A DNA stretch of 64,000 nucleotides from Impatiens glandulifera (GCF_907164915.1 NC_061867.1:46658242-46722241), one strand, 5' to 3'; shown: positions 11,571 to 27,273, numbered from the stretch's first letter. The notes: generated by a model not told the origin, from the letters alone. Program-made: numbers and translations.

Positions 11571-13335
11571 GTAAGCTCAGCCTACAAGTAGACTTTTAAG
11601 GAATGAGGATTGTCATGTCCCTCTAAATCAATTTTATTTAGAACATTTCAGTTAGACAATTAGTATTTCAGTTAGTTAGTTGGAACTCCTTAGTATATAT
11701 AGATAGATTACTAATGGTCAGGATATGATTTTTTTTATTAAATCACATTACCTTTCTTCTGATAATAGAATACCTTGAGTGATTGTTTTGGATTTTCTTC
11801 TTCTTCTCTACCAAGACTATTTATTTCTCTTCCTTCTTCTTCTTTACCTGTTCACCAAAATAATTTTAGTTTGAGTTACAAATTTATTGATAACGTGCAT
11901 TAGTGGAAAAGCAAATTATCGGGACACGACAGGATCATCTCCCGCGAGTATGAACTTAGGGACGATGATCCCCTAAATTTTAGTTTTCAATCATATTTAG
12001 GGAAATTTAGTTTATGTTGATTAAATTGATTTAAGTTCAACAAATAGTCTTATTATGTCAATTAAAAGCTAATAGTGCAATCAATTTCGAGAAACATTAG
12101 CAAAATAAGAACACACATAAAGTAAAATGAATGTGCAACCTAAATTAAGGGAAGAATTAGAACTTAAAGTTGTTTGAGAAATACTCTTAGAGACTCTAGG
12201 GAGCTTTTGACTAGGCTAGAAGACTTCTTAGAACTCTCTAAATAGAAAATTCAAAAATTCTAAGTTAGAGCTTTGGTCAACACTTGTCTGGTTCGTCTTA
12301 GGCTATAATTCCTTGTCTAAATTGATTCGCTAACCCTAATTAGAGGTTCTCAAATTTGGTGAAAAATCCCGTATTAATTCAAAATTAAAGGTGTTCGAGA
12401 TTTAATTAAGGTTCTAGAAGGTTCCTAAGACGTTCCTTGTGACTTCTCAACATGTTGCATCTTTTGGGGTCGATTTTCATTGAGAAAAAATATAAAAATT
12501 GGAGAACGGATTAATTATGTAATCAGCAAACACTTAACGCAGATGCACAGCACACATACACAGAACTTTTAGTTTCAAATTAACTAGCATCCTACATTCT
12601 TCATGTTCTTGGCATGGATTCATGGAAGAAAATGACCGTTTGACGATCGCCCAAGCAGTCCGTTGACAACCTCAACGTTCTGGTAGCTTTTGGCGTTTAG
12701 CATTATTTTCGTTTGTCTGTCGTTTGGATTGTCCGTTAGTGGACTTAGCCTCCGCGTTGGCCAAGGCGTTGGCCAAGATCAAGACACGTCTGGGTGCGTT
12801 CCTTTGGTCTGGACAACCCGATCTCAGGTCTGCCCTACTGGTGTCGCCTATCGTCCCTTACTGACTATCTGGTTTTCAACAGTTTTTGCTGATTTTTATT
12901 AATCCTCTGCAAAATAAATAAACATCATATTAATACCAAAAATCACATAAACATATTCTAATTGGTCTATTTATTTATTCTTTTGTTATTTTAGTTTTAT
13001 TTGCCCATTGCCCAAAATTCGATGAATACCATACCTGTTAAATTGTGTCGTTTCAATTTTTTTTTTTAATTATAATAATCCCGGCTCAAAAGGTCTTTGT
13101 ATGAAATCATATTAACTTCCGTTTATTTGAAGTTGTAAAATCCGAGTGTTTGTCTAGACCACCCGTAAATCTAACCGCTTCAATCCATTTTCTCATCAAC
13201 TCATGAATTAAGTACTCAACTCATTTATTCTTACAAATAGACGAACGTATAAAATTTTTATTTGACAAAATTTAACTGAGTACAATATTTATTTGACATT
13301 GTAACACATTACATAAAAAAAATAAAAAACAAAAG
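11571..13335. other. non-coding, unassigned
   Basis: No gene is supported. 12600-12900 is noticeably richer in GC than its flanks and has no conserved ORF. The left part may be old LTR sequence. The last 250 bp are the 3' flank of the neprosin gene. Confidence 0.35.
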
Positions 13336-16202
13336 TTAACGACATAACGCAGAATAACCCGGACCTCCATAAAAGATGGTATCATTTCTAACAACGATTC
13401 GGTAACATGGAAGTGTGCTGGCAACTGGTTGCAGAATATTTCCTTCAACTGGATTTCTGTCTAGGCCAAATAGTCTAATTCCGGTTATATAACTTGCTCC
13501 AGATTGATGGGGATATAGTCCACTTCCCATTTGAGTAGTTGTGTGGTGACCATTATTTTCTCTATTTAAAATCTCTCCACCAAAATCCACTCTTTGAGCA
13601 TATTCACTCAATGAAGTGAAGATATTCTCAGGAAAATATCCTATGTTAACACCATTATAGCTAAGCCACCAGTTTCCACTCCTAGCATCCTTTATTTAAA
13701 AAACCACAACCCATTAGTTAATCTTCTTGTAACCCATCAATCTTATTTGAATTTGATGTGCAATTGAAACCATTTTTTATTATTCAGTTATTTTTTCTTC
13801 TCTATTATTTATATTGAAATTATATAAAATATTTTTCTAATGAATTTATTATTTTTGTTTTTCTAATTAATTTATTACGTTAGTAATAAAATAATATTTA
13901 CATACGTTTTGGATATACGTTTTGGACGTAATTTTTTAAATGAGTATTTTCTTTTGAAATCTAAGCATTTTAATTTATGGAATATGATTTGGGTGACTAA
14001 AGAAATGCATAATCTGATAAGAGAAAAAATTTGAGAGAACTAAAAAAAAATAGTTTTTTTTTTATAAAACTTTATAATGACATAACTTAATGTATAGTAC
14101 TAATTTGAACATATTTTTGTTTTAAATTTTGTATATTTTTTTTGAAATATTAAAATTTAAAATTGTTGAATATGGTTTGAATGACTTATTACGAAAATAA
14201 TAAAAAAGCAATATAGAGAAAATTGTTTATTTTATCAAAGCTAAATTAGTTAAGAAAATAAAAATATTACGAAATTAGACAAACATTAGTTCGAGTGGGA
14301 GAAAACCTCAAAATAACTAAAATTGTGATATTTTAAGTCAAATTTTACACATTCAAAGTTTGAGTCATATTTTATTAAAATGCTAAAAGTTCTATTCTTA
14401 AATAACAATTAAGTTATTACAGATATATTTTAAATTTAAGATAGTCTATTGCAACCCAATACATTTATTATCTTTAACAATGTATTTGATTATTTTTTTT
14501 TTTAAATAAGAGTTTATTATTTGAAGGAAATTAATAAGACTGAATACTTTGTTTTTTTTACTTAAGAGTTAACTTAATAAATTAATTATTAAAAGTTTAT
14601 ACTAGTTTGAATTTGTTTCAAAATACTAGTTAGTCTTACCTTGTAGACCATAATTCTTATTCCAAATATTGGCCCACCAACAGTGGAAATAGTAGAAATG
14701 GGATCACCAAGTTTAATGCTGAAATCAACTTGTACAAATCCAGGGCAATCAGAATTATAACAGCCTGTATTTGTGTAATAATCTCTCTGTTTATAAACAA
14801 TAAAAAAAATTCCATAAATTTAGTGAATATTTGATTAAATTAATTATTTCTTATAACATACGCACTAATACTTACAGTCCAATATACAAAGAATCTTGGC
14901 ATATCATCACCATATTTAGATGGAAAAACCTTGGGTAAGATCAACAACAAATAAATAAATTTTTATCATTCATTTCTAAATTAAATAATAAAATTTGCTT
15001 GAATACTTACTGTCCATCCGACTTCAATGGTATTTATGTTTGTACCATATCCAGAAGAAAGCCATAGTTGAGTTAGACTAAATTCGTTATAGTCAACTTT
15101 TGGTTTCCATAGAGTAAGTGTTGCAGTTGCTCCATAATAGTGACCTTCATCACTTCGGACTAAAGCGTACTATAATAGGCAATAGAAACAATGATAGAAA
15201 TGATCAACATATACAATATTAATATTTTGATTTTGCTAAAACACAATTATATTGTAGGTTTGTATAGTAATAATTCTTATAAAATAACTAAATTTAAATA
15301 TATATGTTCGCCGAATTTTGATTTTTTTTTTTATTTGTAATGATAATATGTTAGAATGTTGTATGAAATGAAAGTTGAGTTTGAGTTATTTGATTACCTC
15401 GTGTTTCAATATTGGGCTTATAACTAAGCTACTATTAAAATGACGACGCGAGAGCGAAGAGTGTTTGCGAGTGATAGAACTTGTACTTCTTCTAATGAAG
15501 ACAGTCCCTTCCGAACATTTTCCGTGCTTATGCCATTCTCCCTTAGATATCGACTTCATTTCTAGTTTCACTGGATAAGAGGTAGGTTCCTGATTTGAAG
15601 TATTAAACAATTTTAAATATTTGTTTTCTTTTTTATACATGAAATTGGGTTTGGATTTTTTTTAAATATATAATATGAATATTAATAATTTAAATTAAAT
15701 AATATTCTAAAACATATATTTTAATATATAAACAGATTATATTAATAAATTTAATAACATTTTTCATTCAAATAAAACTCCTCTTACGTTTTAAGTGTTT
15801 CCAGATAATATATATTTTAAAATATGACTTATTTAAATGATTTTGAATTAAATAACTCAATGAAACATAACTTTTAGAATACCTTTAAATCTTTATTATT
15901 ATAATCTATAGGAGGATGGTTAGATGCAAGTTGCTTATTGGTGTTCGCAAAATCAATCAAATCATTATCACCCTACAAAATAAATTATATAAGAATATAT
16001 AATAAAGATGAAAAATAATCAATATATACATATAATTTAGAATTGGACAAGAATTGTAATGAACCACTATGCTTTTAACAGTGTCTTTATGCTTCAAACC
16101 CCATGATCTCTTTGTTGATCCAGAAACATAGTATATGAATTGCCATGCTATCAAGGTTGCTAGAAATATTGAACAAATAATATTATGTTTCTTGAGAGCC
16201 AT
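13336..16202 (-). CDS. neprosin-family protein (secreted glutamic peptidase family, DUF239)
   Basis: Seven exons, all joined in phase 0: 16202-16068, 15972-15883, 15589-15398, 15169-15011, 14929-14876, 14786-14640, 13689-13336. Every junction has GT and AG. The 376-residue product is close to the usual family length. Residues 1-29 (MALKKHNIICSIFLATLIAW...) form a signal peptide. Next comes the short activation-peptide region (HKDTVKSI, DFANTNKQLASNHPP, CSEGTVFIRRS). The catalytic neprosin domain follows (YALVRSDEGHYYGATATLTL, NTIEVGWT, VFPSKYGDDMPRFFVYWT, TGCYNSDCPGFVQVD, GNWWLSYNGVNIGYFPENIF, VDFGGEI, MGSGLYPHQ, YGGPGYSALC). The likely catalytic glutamates are those in NTIEVGW and GGEI, by analogy with Nepenthes neprosin. 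No lesion is seen. Such proteins are secreted to the wall or vacuole; the substrate here is unknown. Confidence 0.92.
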
Positions 16203-16258
16203 TAAAGAGTTTATACTAAAAAATGGTCTATCTAATGTGCAGACATACATGTTCTTCC

Positions 16259-16270
16259 TATTTATATATA
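16259..16270 (-). promoter_or_regulatory. TATA box of the neprosin gene
   Basis: The minus strand reads TATATATAAATA at 16270-16259, about 60 nt upstream of the ATG at 16202. That fits a TATA box with a short 5' leader. The region is AT-rich, so chance matches are possible. Confidence 0.5.
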
Positions 16271-17994
16271 GATTGATTAAAGAATAAGTAGGGTATTGTA
16301 ATATCTCTTTCTTTAAAAAAAAAAAAAAAACTTTTCTAATTGCTGAAATATTTTTTCTTTTATGATCCCTCCTAGAGTTTAGTTGTTTTTTTCACCTTAA
16401 GATTTGAATTAGTTTTATTATTTATGGTATGCAGTGACTTGTTTAGTCGGATCAGATATATCGTCATTAATTTTTAAAATTTGAATAACATTCCAAATAT
16501 TTAGTGAGTTGTTTTCTATTCGATTGAATTGATAATTATTTTTTTTTTTGTTGAATATGTGTTTATCCTACTTTAATAGTAAATAGGATAAAGTGACAAA
16601 TTTAGTGAATTATATTAGGTTGTCACCATTTTAATTATATATACATAAATTTTACTAACATTGGTTACAAACACTCCATTAAAGACAATTTGGAGAGATT
16701 CTTCTATTTTGTTTTATTGGTTCATTTGAGTTTTTTTAGTTCATCACTTATTTTTATAATATTTATATAGGCACCTCTATAAAATTAACTTTAAAATATT
16801 AACTGATAATTGTATCTTAAATTTGTACATTATTAAACATATAAATTATATAAATTCTAGTTTAGTTGTTTAAATTTTGTAAATATTATTTTATATTATT
16901 TGTAAAGACAATTAATAATATCTATCAAATTATTTGATAGTTTTTTTTGTGTGATTGTTTAATTGATTCATTTCACTTTATTTAGAAAGTTATGAAACAC
17001 AATATATATATATTATTGAAATCAACTTAAAGAAATTTAATGTAAATTGTTGAATATCTTTATTGTCGATTTTTTTTAATTGGCCATACTAGTTAATATC
17101 TTGTGTTTAGTTGTGTAAATTTGGGTAGATATTGATTGTAATTAATTTTAAGAATAAATATTCTTTATACAGTTCATTTAAACATATAAGCTATTAAAAT
17201 TTATTTAGACACATTTATTTTTCAAAATTGACTCATTAAACTTCTGGTTAAAAATATTAGCTGTGTTATTTTATTTTATTTAGTTTCTAACCTCTCTCTA
17301 CCTCCATTAATTATTTAAATTTAATTTATTATTTATTAAAATTTATTTATTTATATATTTATATCTTTTATTTATAAATAATCAAAATTTTATTATACAT
17401 AATTATTTTTTAATTATTGAGTTAATAGTCCATTAAGAAAATTAAGAAAATTAATATATTAATTATTAAATCAAAATTTATTTATTAGTTAATGTTTCAG
17501 TTATATAAATCATTTAAAATTATAATTATATATATAAATTATAGATATTAATAACTACAATATATATATAAATTTAAATTTAAATGATTTATATAATTGA
17601 AAAATAAATAAATTAAAAGTTGATTATTAAAAAATAATAAAATAAATTTAATAATTAATATGTCAATTTTAATATTTTTTTGAGTGACTTATAATGAGTT
17701 ATTAATTTACTTTTTAAATATGTTTTTATAGATAATAAAATTTTGAGTATTTTATAAATTAATAAAAAAATAAAAATATTATAAATAAATGATAAAATTG
17801 AATTTAAATAATTAACAGAGAAAGAGTGAAAAATATAGATATATAATATTTATTTAAGATGAAATAGAAAAAATAACATCATTAATAATTTAATAGGTTA
17901 AATGTACTAATTTTAAATATTATAGATGTCTATATAAAATATTAAAAGTTAATAAGTTGAAATGAACTAGTTAAATACTTACACACATCTGAGT
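16271..17994. other. AT-rich upstream region of neprosin
   Basis: No gene recognised. Very AT-rich sequence. The part from about 16980 rightward is homologous to 27010-27270, part of a decayed duplicate of this locus. Confidence 0.45.
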
Positions 17995-18092
17995 AAGATT
18001 TATTTTTAATTTTATTTTTGTACTACTTATTTTAATTAAATTTAAGATTTATTTTTAATTTTATTTTTGTACTACTTATTTTAATTAAAATT
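17995..18092. repeat. 49-bp tandem duplication
   Basis: The unit beginning AAGATTTATTTTTAATTTTA occurs at 17995 and again at 18044, nearly identical. The homologous place in the decayed copy near 27190-27220 has one unit, so the duplication appears to post-date the locus duplication. Confidence 0.8.
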
Positions 18093-18241
18093 TATGGTTA
18101 ACTCTTGAACCATAATCAGTTTAGCATGATGTATATAATATATTTATTTAATAAAAAGTATCCCACGTAATATTTTTTGATATAACTTTCATTCAAAGGT
18201 ATACATTTAATTTTTATTGCTAGACTCATTTCAAACAGTCT

Positions 18242-20842
<2,601 letters not shown>

Positions 20843-21289
20843 CTATTACTATTACTCTTTGATATAATTTCTCTAAATTTTCTTATCATACAATTCAAAT
20901 ATTGAACATTATAATTAATTATGAATAGTTTAATCATTAAATTAATTAAAATTATTTATTTATATTTATTTGAATTGCATATGGGATAAACAAGTCGAGT
21001 CAATCCAAACAATTTTATACTCGAACTCGGATCAATCTTGTTCAAACTTTTATATTAGAGTTCGAACTCGGTTCGTATATATTTAATTAGGCTCATGAAC
21101 TATTTGAACTCGGCTTGATTATAATTTGTTAAGAGAGATTGTTTACACTCTAGAAAAATGTTTTAGGTTAGAAAAATGTTTTAGGTTAGGGAAAGAGTTT
21201 GACCTTATTTTTTGATATTAAATATTAAGTTATTAATAAATATTAAAATAGTAATAAATATTAAATGATGATGATACTCTAAAGGAACA
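20843..21289. other. AT-rich DNA with GAGTTCGAACTCGG-type words
   Basis: No gene recognised. 20990-21110 and 21690-21760 share CGAGTTCGAGCTCG-like words in opposite sense. This suggests an old inverted-repeat element flanking the insert at 21290-21625. Confidence 0.3.
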
Positions 21290-21625
21290 TATTGTTTCGC
21301 TTACGAGGAGGCGCAATCGCCGTAGCTGCTGGTAGTACTAGTTACAAGAAGAGATCAAGGCGCTATCATATACTTCTTGATCAGGCTCCTCTTCGACAAT
21401 CATAAAATTTATTCTCATACCGGAATATCTCATGAGAATCTCTGGTTTAGCACCAATATATATAGCGGACACCCATCTCAATTAGTAGGATTCTCTTTCC
21501 TGCCTAAGGAGTGTCATTCGGACATTTTGAAAAAAGGAAATAGCCTAAGGTCTGGGCTAGTTCTACGGACTTCTCCTTCAACTCATTCTTAGTCGCAAGT
21601 CAAAGTCGCGAGCCCATTAAGAAGC
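21290..21625. other. possible organelle-derived insert (NUMT/NUPT)
   Basis: This segment is much less AT-rich than its flanks and has the texture of plant organelle DNA (for example CTTACGAGGAGGCGCAATCG and AAGTCAAAGTCGCGAGCC). A 71-codon plus-strand ORF (21377-21592) covers much of it but matches no protein I recognise. The call rests on composition and feel only; a repeat fragment is an alternative. Confidence 0.3.
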
Positions 21626-22289
21626 CTTTAAACGCTGAATAACTAAAAAGTTTTAACTTGACTATTTTAAAATTTAAGCTTTAAGACGAGTTCGAGCTCG
21701 ACTCGTTAAGACTAACAAATGATTTTGAACGAGTTTTTTTATCGAACCGAGATTCGAATATATCACAAACTCGCAAATTGACCGATGTATTGACTTATAA
21801 GTTATCTATAATCATTTATATACGAATAAAAATTCAAATGAATGAGAATAAAATACTTGATTATTAATTAGCATTTTAAATACTAATTATTATTATTATT
21901 ACTTTTTTTTACGTAAATGTTAATCTAGGAGGACCCCCTCAAATATTTTACTTCAAACGTTCAAATAACAGTTGAAGACCCACCCCCTCACTAGATATAT
22001 CATATTTGTCCTTCTAGTGTATTGATAGAACATTTAATTTTGCCCTCTCACATAAATCGAATTTAAAACTAAGTAATTTTGATTCAACCCTTTTCTCAAC
22101 TTAACCTCGGATCTTGACCAGGTCTAACATCCCATTTGTAACTTGTATTATAAATAAAGTAAAATTACATATTTAAAAAGGGAAAAAAAGATAAAATATA
22201 AAAAATTAAAGTAAAAATGAAGTGAAAAATTAAATTATAAAATAATATTTTAAACCTTATATTAAGATAATCTAGTTCTAACCTTATAT
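21626..22289. other. AT-rich DNA, unassigned
   Basis: No gene recognised. It may contain the undefined left end of the CACTA-like element that follows. Confidence 0.3.
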
Positions 22290-23436
22290 TTTCTTATCAG
22301 TAACGGTTTATCTAAAGCCGTTACTGATACTCTAATTTTACCCCGTTACGCCGTTCTCTTTCTTTTTCATTTTTTCTTCTTTCTTCTCCTCCGTTTTCTT
22401 CCTCCGCCGCCGCCGTCGATCTGCAAACAAGAAAGAGTACGTAATTCGCCGCCTTCGATCTACAAACAGGTAAGTTCTTCTTCTTCTCTGCTCTGTCTTC
22501 TTCTTTTCCGGTTCCGCCGCAGGTTCTTCTTCTTCTTCTCTGCTCTGTCTTCTTCTTCTCCGGTTCCGCCGCGGGTTCTTCTTCCTCTTCCGCCGCTGGT
22601 TCAAATAGAATTCTTCCGCCGTCGCTAGTTCTTCTGCATTCAGGTAAGTAAACACTTCTTCATTTGTTTATCTTAGGGTTTTACTTCTTCTGCATTCTGA
22701 TATTTATTTCCTTCCCTTGGCTTATTTATGATATTGTTATTTAGGGTTTATTTTAGGGTTTCATTGAACAAGATAGATGGCAATTTTCCAGTTTTCTTAG
22801 GATTTATTGCCGGTTTTTTTGATGCATAATTTAAGTTGAATCATAAATTTGGAATTTGTTTTTGGGTGTTTTTGGAATCATAGTTTAACTTGAAATTATC
22901 TAAGATGAAATCATCACAGAGTATATTTTATTGATAAGATTATTGATTAGCTTGAATGAATCACAGAGTGTATTTTATGGAATCATCATAGTTTAGCTTG
23001 AATGAAATTATTGATAAATTTTCACACTAGTACTTAAACTGGCCATTAGTTGTGGCTTTCTTTTTTATTTTAAGCTGCCTAAATTTTGAATTATGAAAAC
23101 AATAAACCAAATTTATTTGATTTTGTTTTGATTTGGCAGCAAAACGATTTGAACAGCAAAACGATTTGGCAACAAAACGATTTGGCAGATTTGGCAAACA
23201 ATAAACGTTCAGGTAAGTTCTTTCTTTCAATATTTGACAAAATTTGTTTCTTTTTGAATGTATTTCATAAATCCAGGTTAGTTGATTCGATTTCTATTTC
23301 TCTATTTGGTAGATTTTTTTTAAAATTTTGCCCTGTTTGAAGTTGTCCCTACTGTTGAGTGTCTAACGCTGCTTCTCTTTCAAATCCAGTTTAGTTCTTT
23401 AAAATGAATGTTTGATAGTTAGATTTTATAGCATTG

Positions 23437-23600
23437 TTAGATTATTTGTATGTTAGGCTGCTAGATGATTGAATGTTGGTTTATTTAATGTTAGATTATT
23501 TGTATGTTAGGCTGCTAGATGATTGAATGCTGGTTTATTTGATGTTAGATTATTTGTATGTTAGGCTGCTAGATGATTGAATGTTGGTTTATTTGATGTT
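23437..23600. repeat. 54-bp minisatellite, three copies
   Basis: The unit TTAGATTATTTGTATGTTAG with its following GCTGCTAGATGATTGAATG begins at 23437, 23491 and 23545. Shorter, diverged TTAGATTATTTGAATG words continue to about 23765. Confidence 0.85.
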
Positions 23601-23887
23601 AGATTAAGTGAAATTATTTGAATCTTAGATTATTGGATTGTTAGATTAAGTTAGATTATTTGAATGTTAAATTATTGGATTGCTGGATTAAGTTAGATTA
23701 TTCGATTGTTAGATTAAGTTGAATTATTCGATTGTTAGATGAAGTTAGATTATTTGAATGTTAGGTTTATATAGGTACAAATGAATATGAAATATATATA
23801 TAAAAAACGATTATTATTTAGTAACGGTTTTATGCATTAAAAAACCGTTACTGTAATTTGCTCTGTAACAGTTTAACAAAACAAAAT

Positions 23888-24054
23888 CGTCACAAAAACT
23901 TCTCAGGTATCAATAACGGTTTTCGAAGGCCGTTACTGATAGTCATTGAACAACAGTAACGGTTTTAACTCGGCTAGTACCGTTACTATTGTTCAATGAC
24001 TATCAGTAACGGTTTTCGAAAGCCGTTACTAATACTTGAGAAGTTTCTGTGACG
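23888..24054. repeat. long near-perfect hairpin (76-bp arms, 15-nt loop)
   Basis: Bases 23888-23963 and 23979-24054 are inverse copies differing at eight positions. All eight are transitions that still allow G:U pairs in a transcript of one strand. It lies within the subterminal repeat array of the CACTA-like element. Confidence 0.85.
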
Positions 24055-24172
24055 AGTGTGTCTGTAACGAATGGTAACGGTTTTATTTGCCGTTACTGAT
24101 GGTTTTCAGTAACGACTTTTGATGTTTTCAGTAACGGTTTTCGCCCTTACTAATACCTCTTTTTTTACTTGT

Positions 24173-25326
24173 GTCTGGTGAAGATTCTATACCAATGAAA
24201 CTTCTAAATCTTGGAAAACAGATTTTGCATTATTTTAAAGAATATATATATATATATTATCTTCTTATCTTTCAATTTTATTGTTTACAGGTTTTGTTTT
24301 CAAATAATATTATTTTTAATGTTAAAGTTAACCTGACTCACACGATTATGACACACATTCAAGCATTTTTAAATGAGAATGTAAATTGTAATATTTGGTT
24401 TCTTAAAAACCATTATTGTCACCTAAACTAATTTGGTGGTTATTATGTGATAAAAAAAAAACAGTATTAATAAGAATAAAAATATTATATCTTTCATTAT
24501 TTTTGAGTTGTTCTTGATTGATTGTTAATTAAAATAATTAAAAATTCATTTTTTTAATTATTGTCTATTTCATCTCATATTTATTTAGTTAAAATAAATA
24601 TTATGTATAATATCTAAAAACAATATATCAAATTAATTTATACATTCAATTTGTAGTTCATGATTAAATAAGTGTAAAGACTCAAACTTATGACTAAGGA
24701 GGATAATAAGGTGGTTCGAGAACGAAGAATGATATTCATATCCCCGCCCTGATCACCCAGAACCTTCTCCATTCCTATTGTGAATTTGAATTTTTATTAT
24801 ATATCATCTCTCCCTAGATCGGAACGGAGACTACCCATGATGCACCAAATATTCAATTTTGTTTTCAAAATTATATAAATAAATATTTTCTAATACTTAC
24901 TTTGAATGGCTGAAAAAAGAATGATGAGAAAACAAAAGAATGAAAATATTTGAAAGACTTATAGAAATCATGATTTTATTATTAATGATGCCACCAATAA
25001 CTTAAGTTAAATAGATTAATTTTGTATATTTTATGTATTTGCGATCAGAGTGGTGACCAAGAATTACCATCCCGCCCCTCCCACCGTCAATGTCTTTCGA
25101 ATTTTCTCAATTCGCCCCCAATTTCTGATCGTGTCTCAATCATTAATTGTCATCCTAACTCAATTATTAATTTAATTGTCATCTCTAATCATAAAATAAA
25201 TTTTATGCTCAACTATGGGTCTCAATCACTTTATCCTATTTATAAAAACATCCAAAGTTCTTCTCCATCATTTGGAAAAACCTAGTTTATTTTATCATAT
25301 ATATATATATTATATAATTAGGTAAT
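24173..25326. other. AT-rich intergenic DNA
   Basis: No gene recognised. Patches at 24700-24840 and 25030-25130 are less AT-rich (ATCCCCGCCCTGATCACCC; CATCCCGCCCCTCCCACCG) and may be degraded repeat ends. Confidence 0.3.
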
Positions 25327-25927
25327 AAGGGTGGGTCGGTACGATATACTTTAATGTTTTATCCATACCTTATACCTTAACGAAAATTTTGATATACAAA
25401 AAATTCATACATTTACCTTACCTTGATTTCGGTATACCTTAATTTTGGTATACCTTGATTTCGGTATACCTTAATTTCGGTATACAAAAAATTTATATAT
25501 TTATTTTACCTTGATTTCGGTATACCTTAATTTCGGTACGGTATCGATATTATACTTTTGATACCTAAAAAACATATTAGGTTTAAAAGATCAATTTCAT
25601 CGATAAGGTAGAGATTTCATATATTGAATAATATTTCGGTATAATTATATTTTGATATTATTTAAAAATTATATTTCTATAATTAAATTAATATCAAATA
25701 TATTTAATTATTTACTTATAAGTATAAAATATTTTAATTTATAAATACTATTTCGGTATTTCGGTATATCAAAATTTTAAAAATTTTATACTTTTATCGT
25801 ACCAATAATTTTGGTATCTGTACCATATCTTACATTTTTTTCGGTATACCTTACAAATCGATATTTACGATATATTGCGGTACAGTATTTTCGATATACC
25901 TATAATATCGATAATTTTCTCCATCCA
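25327..25927. mobile_element. hAT-type MITE with 8-bp target duplication
   Basis: Flanks read TAGGTAAT (25319-25326) and TAGGTAAA (25928-25935), seven of eight identical, as expected for hAT insertion. The left end AAGGGTGGGTCGGTACG and the inverse of the right end TGGATGGAGAAAATTATCG are weakly similar. The interior is full of TTTCGGTATACCTTA words in both orientations. There is no coding capacity. Confidence 0.55.
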
Positions 25928-25935
25928 TAGGTAAA

Positions 25936-26829
25936 AAAGAATGCACAAATTTATTAACCTCTCACTGAAAAATATTATTCTTACACTTAACAATTAATAA
26001 TCATATGTTTTGAAATGCTCAAAGAAATATGTAATAACTCCTACAGTTCTTATAAATATAAATTGAAGTAAAAAAAATACAAAGTTTAATATAATTACGC
26101 CGAACGTTTAAATACGTAGTCGTCCGATGCATATTATTCATAATTATATTGTTATGACACTCTCTAAGATTCGTTTCAAAAAGTTTGTGGAGTCGGTTGG
26201 GAAGTCTATTGGGGAGTCTATGTTTTTCTTGAGAATCTACAAACTCGATAACTTGCGGGTAATGTGTTTGTATTTTTTTCTTTTTTTCTTGTCATGCTTA
26301 ATCGTTTTATTTAAAAATTTATTATCATAAGGATCATTTAAAAAAAATAGTATTATTAAAATAAATTAAATATGTATTCGCGCGATACAATATTAATTTG
26401 TACAACTAGCTATTGGTGTCTGATCAACCTATATTTAAAATAATTACAAAATTTTTAAAATTATATAAATGCTTTTATCTATTTTGTTTGGTTGAATTTG
26501 AAATAAAAACTTAGAAAGTTGTATTTATATTGATAAGTTGCAAGTTCAAATTCTTTTTGAAATTTTCTAGACGTGTGTTTATAACTGAATTAACAACCAC
26601 CCTACTAATTTATTATTATAAAATGGGTCATGTAAAGTGAGTTGTGGTGCGAACAATGATTTGTAGTTAAACATTATTATTATTATTTATTTATAATTTT
26701 TATAAGGTTAAAACATATTTATTAAATAATAGATTTTTTATACAGCTGAAATTAGATTACAATTCTAATGTAGATCTGTCTCTAGTTGGACTCTATAATA
26801 CCTATATTTATTCTTATTTATCAATAAAA
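25936..26829. other. AT-rich intergenic DNA
   Basis: No gene recognised. Confidence 0.4.
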
Positions 26830-26892
26830 AAAAATTAAACAACTTATTTGATATTGCAAAGACATTACATCAAAATAATATAATTTAATTAT

Positions 26893-26985
26893 AATCAAGA
26901 ATAACCGGAACATCCGTAGGTACTCTCTCAATTGGATGCATATATTTCCTTTGACTGAATTTTTATCTTGGCCAAAATAAAAAAT
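26893..26985 (-). pseudogene. neprosin 3'-end fragment
   Basis: The minus strand carries a diverged copy of the last neprosin exon. TTTTGGCCAAGATAAAAATTC corresponds to the LFGLDRNPVEG region and CCGGAACATCC to the terminal YGGPG region. It has a shortened middle and stops. It is a non-functional remnant of the duplicated locus. Confidence 0.65.
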
Positions 26986-27273
26986 TTATTGATAGTTTAA
27001 TCTATTGACTTGATTTACTTAATAACTTAGTTATGAAATTCAAAATGTATATATCTTTAAAATCAACCTAAATAAATTATATTGAATGATTGTTGATATT
27101 TTATTTTTTCTAAATTGGTCATACAATTTAATCTATAATTATTTTTTAGTTGTTTAAATTTGATAAATATTGTTTGTAATTTAATTTAATTTTTGTATTT
27201 CTTATTTTAATTAAATTTAGAATTAACTATTCATTAAGAAAAATTGAACCACAATTAATTTAGTATGATGTAA

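Larger units (their letters stand above)
22290..24172. mobile_element. CACTA-like non-autonomous element with subterminal repeats
   Basis: Motifs of the form CAGTAACGGTTTTCGAAAGCCGTTACT occur once near the left (22297-22330) and many times in both orientations at 23815-24155. Such arrays mark the subterminal regions of CACTA (En/Spm) elements. The right edge reads CTCTTTTTTTACTTGTG, close to the inverse of the usual CACTACAAG terminus. Inside are a CT-rich, 5'UTR-like block with GCCGCCGCC (22370-22650) and three CAGGTAAG splice-donor-like words (22466, 22643, 23210), suggesting captured gene leader DNA. The left terminus was not found and there is no transposase. Confidence 0.5.

Noticed and set aside
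22338..22655. Arg/Lys/Glu-rich minus-strand ORF of 105 codons
   Set aside because: Reverse reading of a CT-rich, UTR-like block with tandem duplication; no domain.
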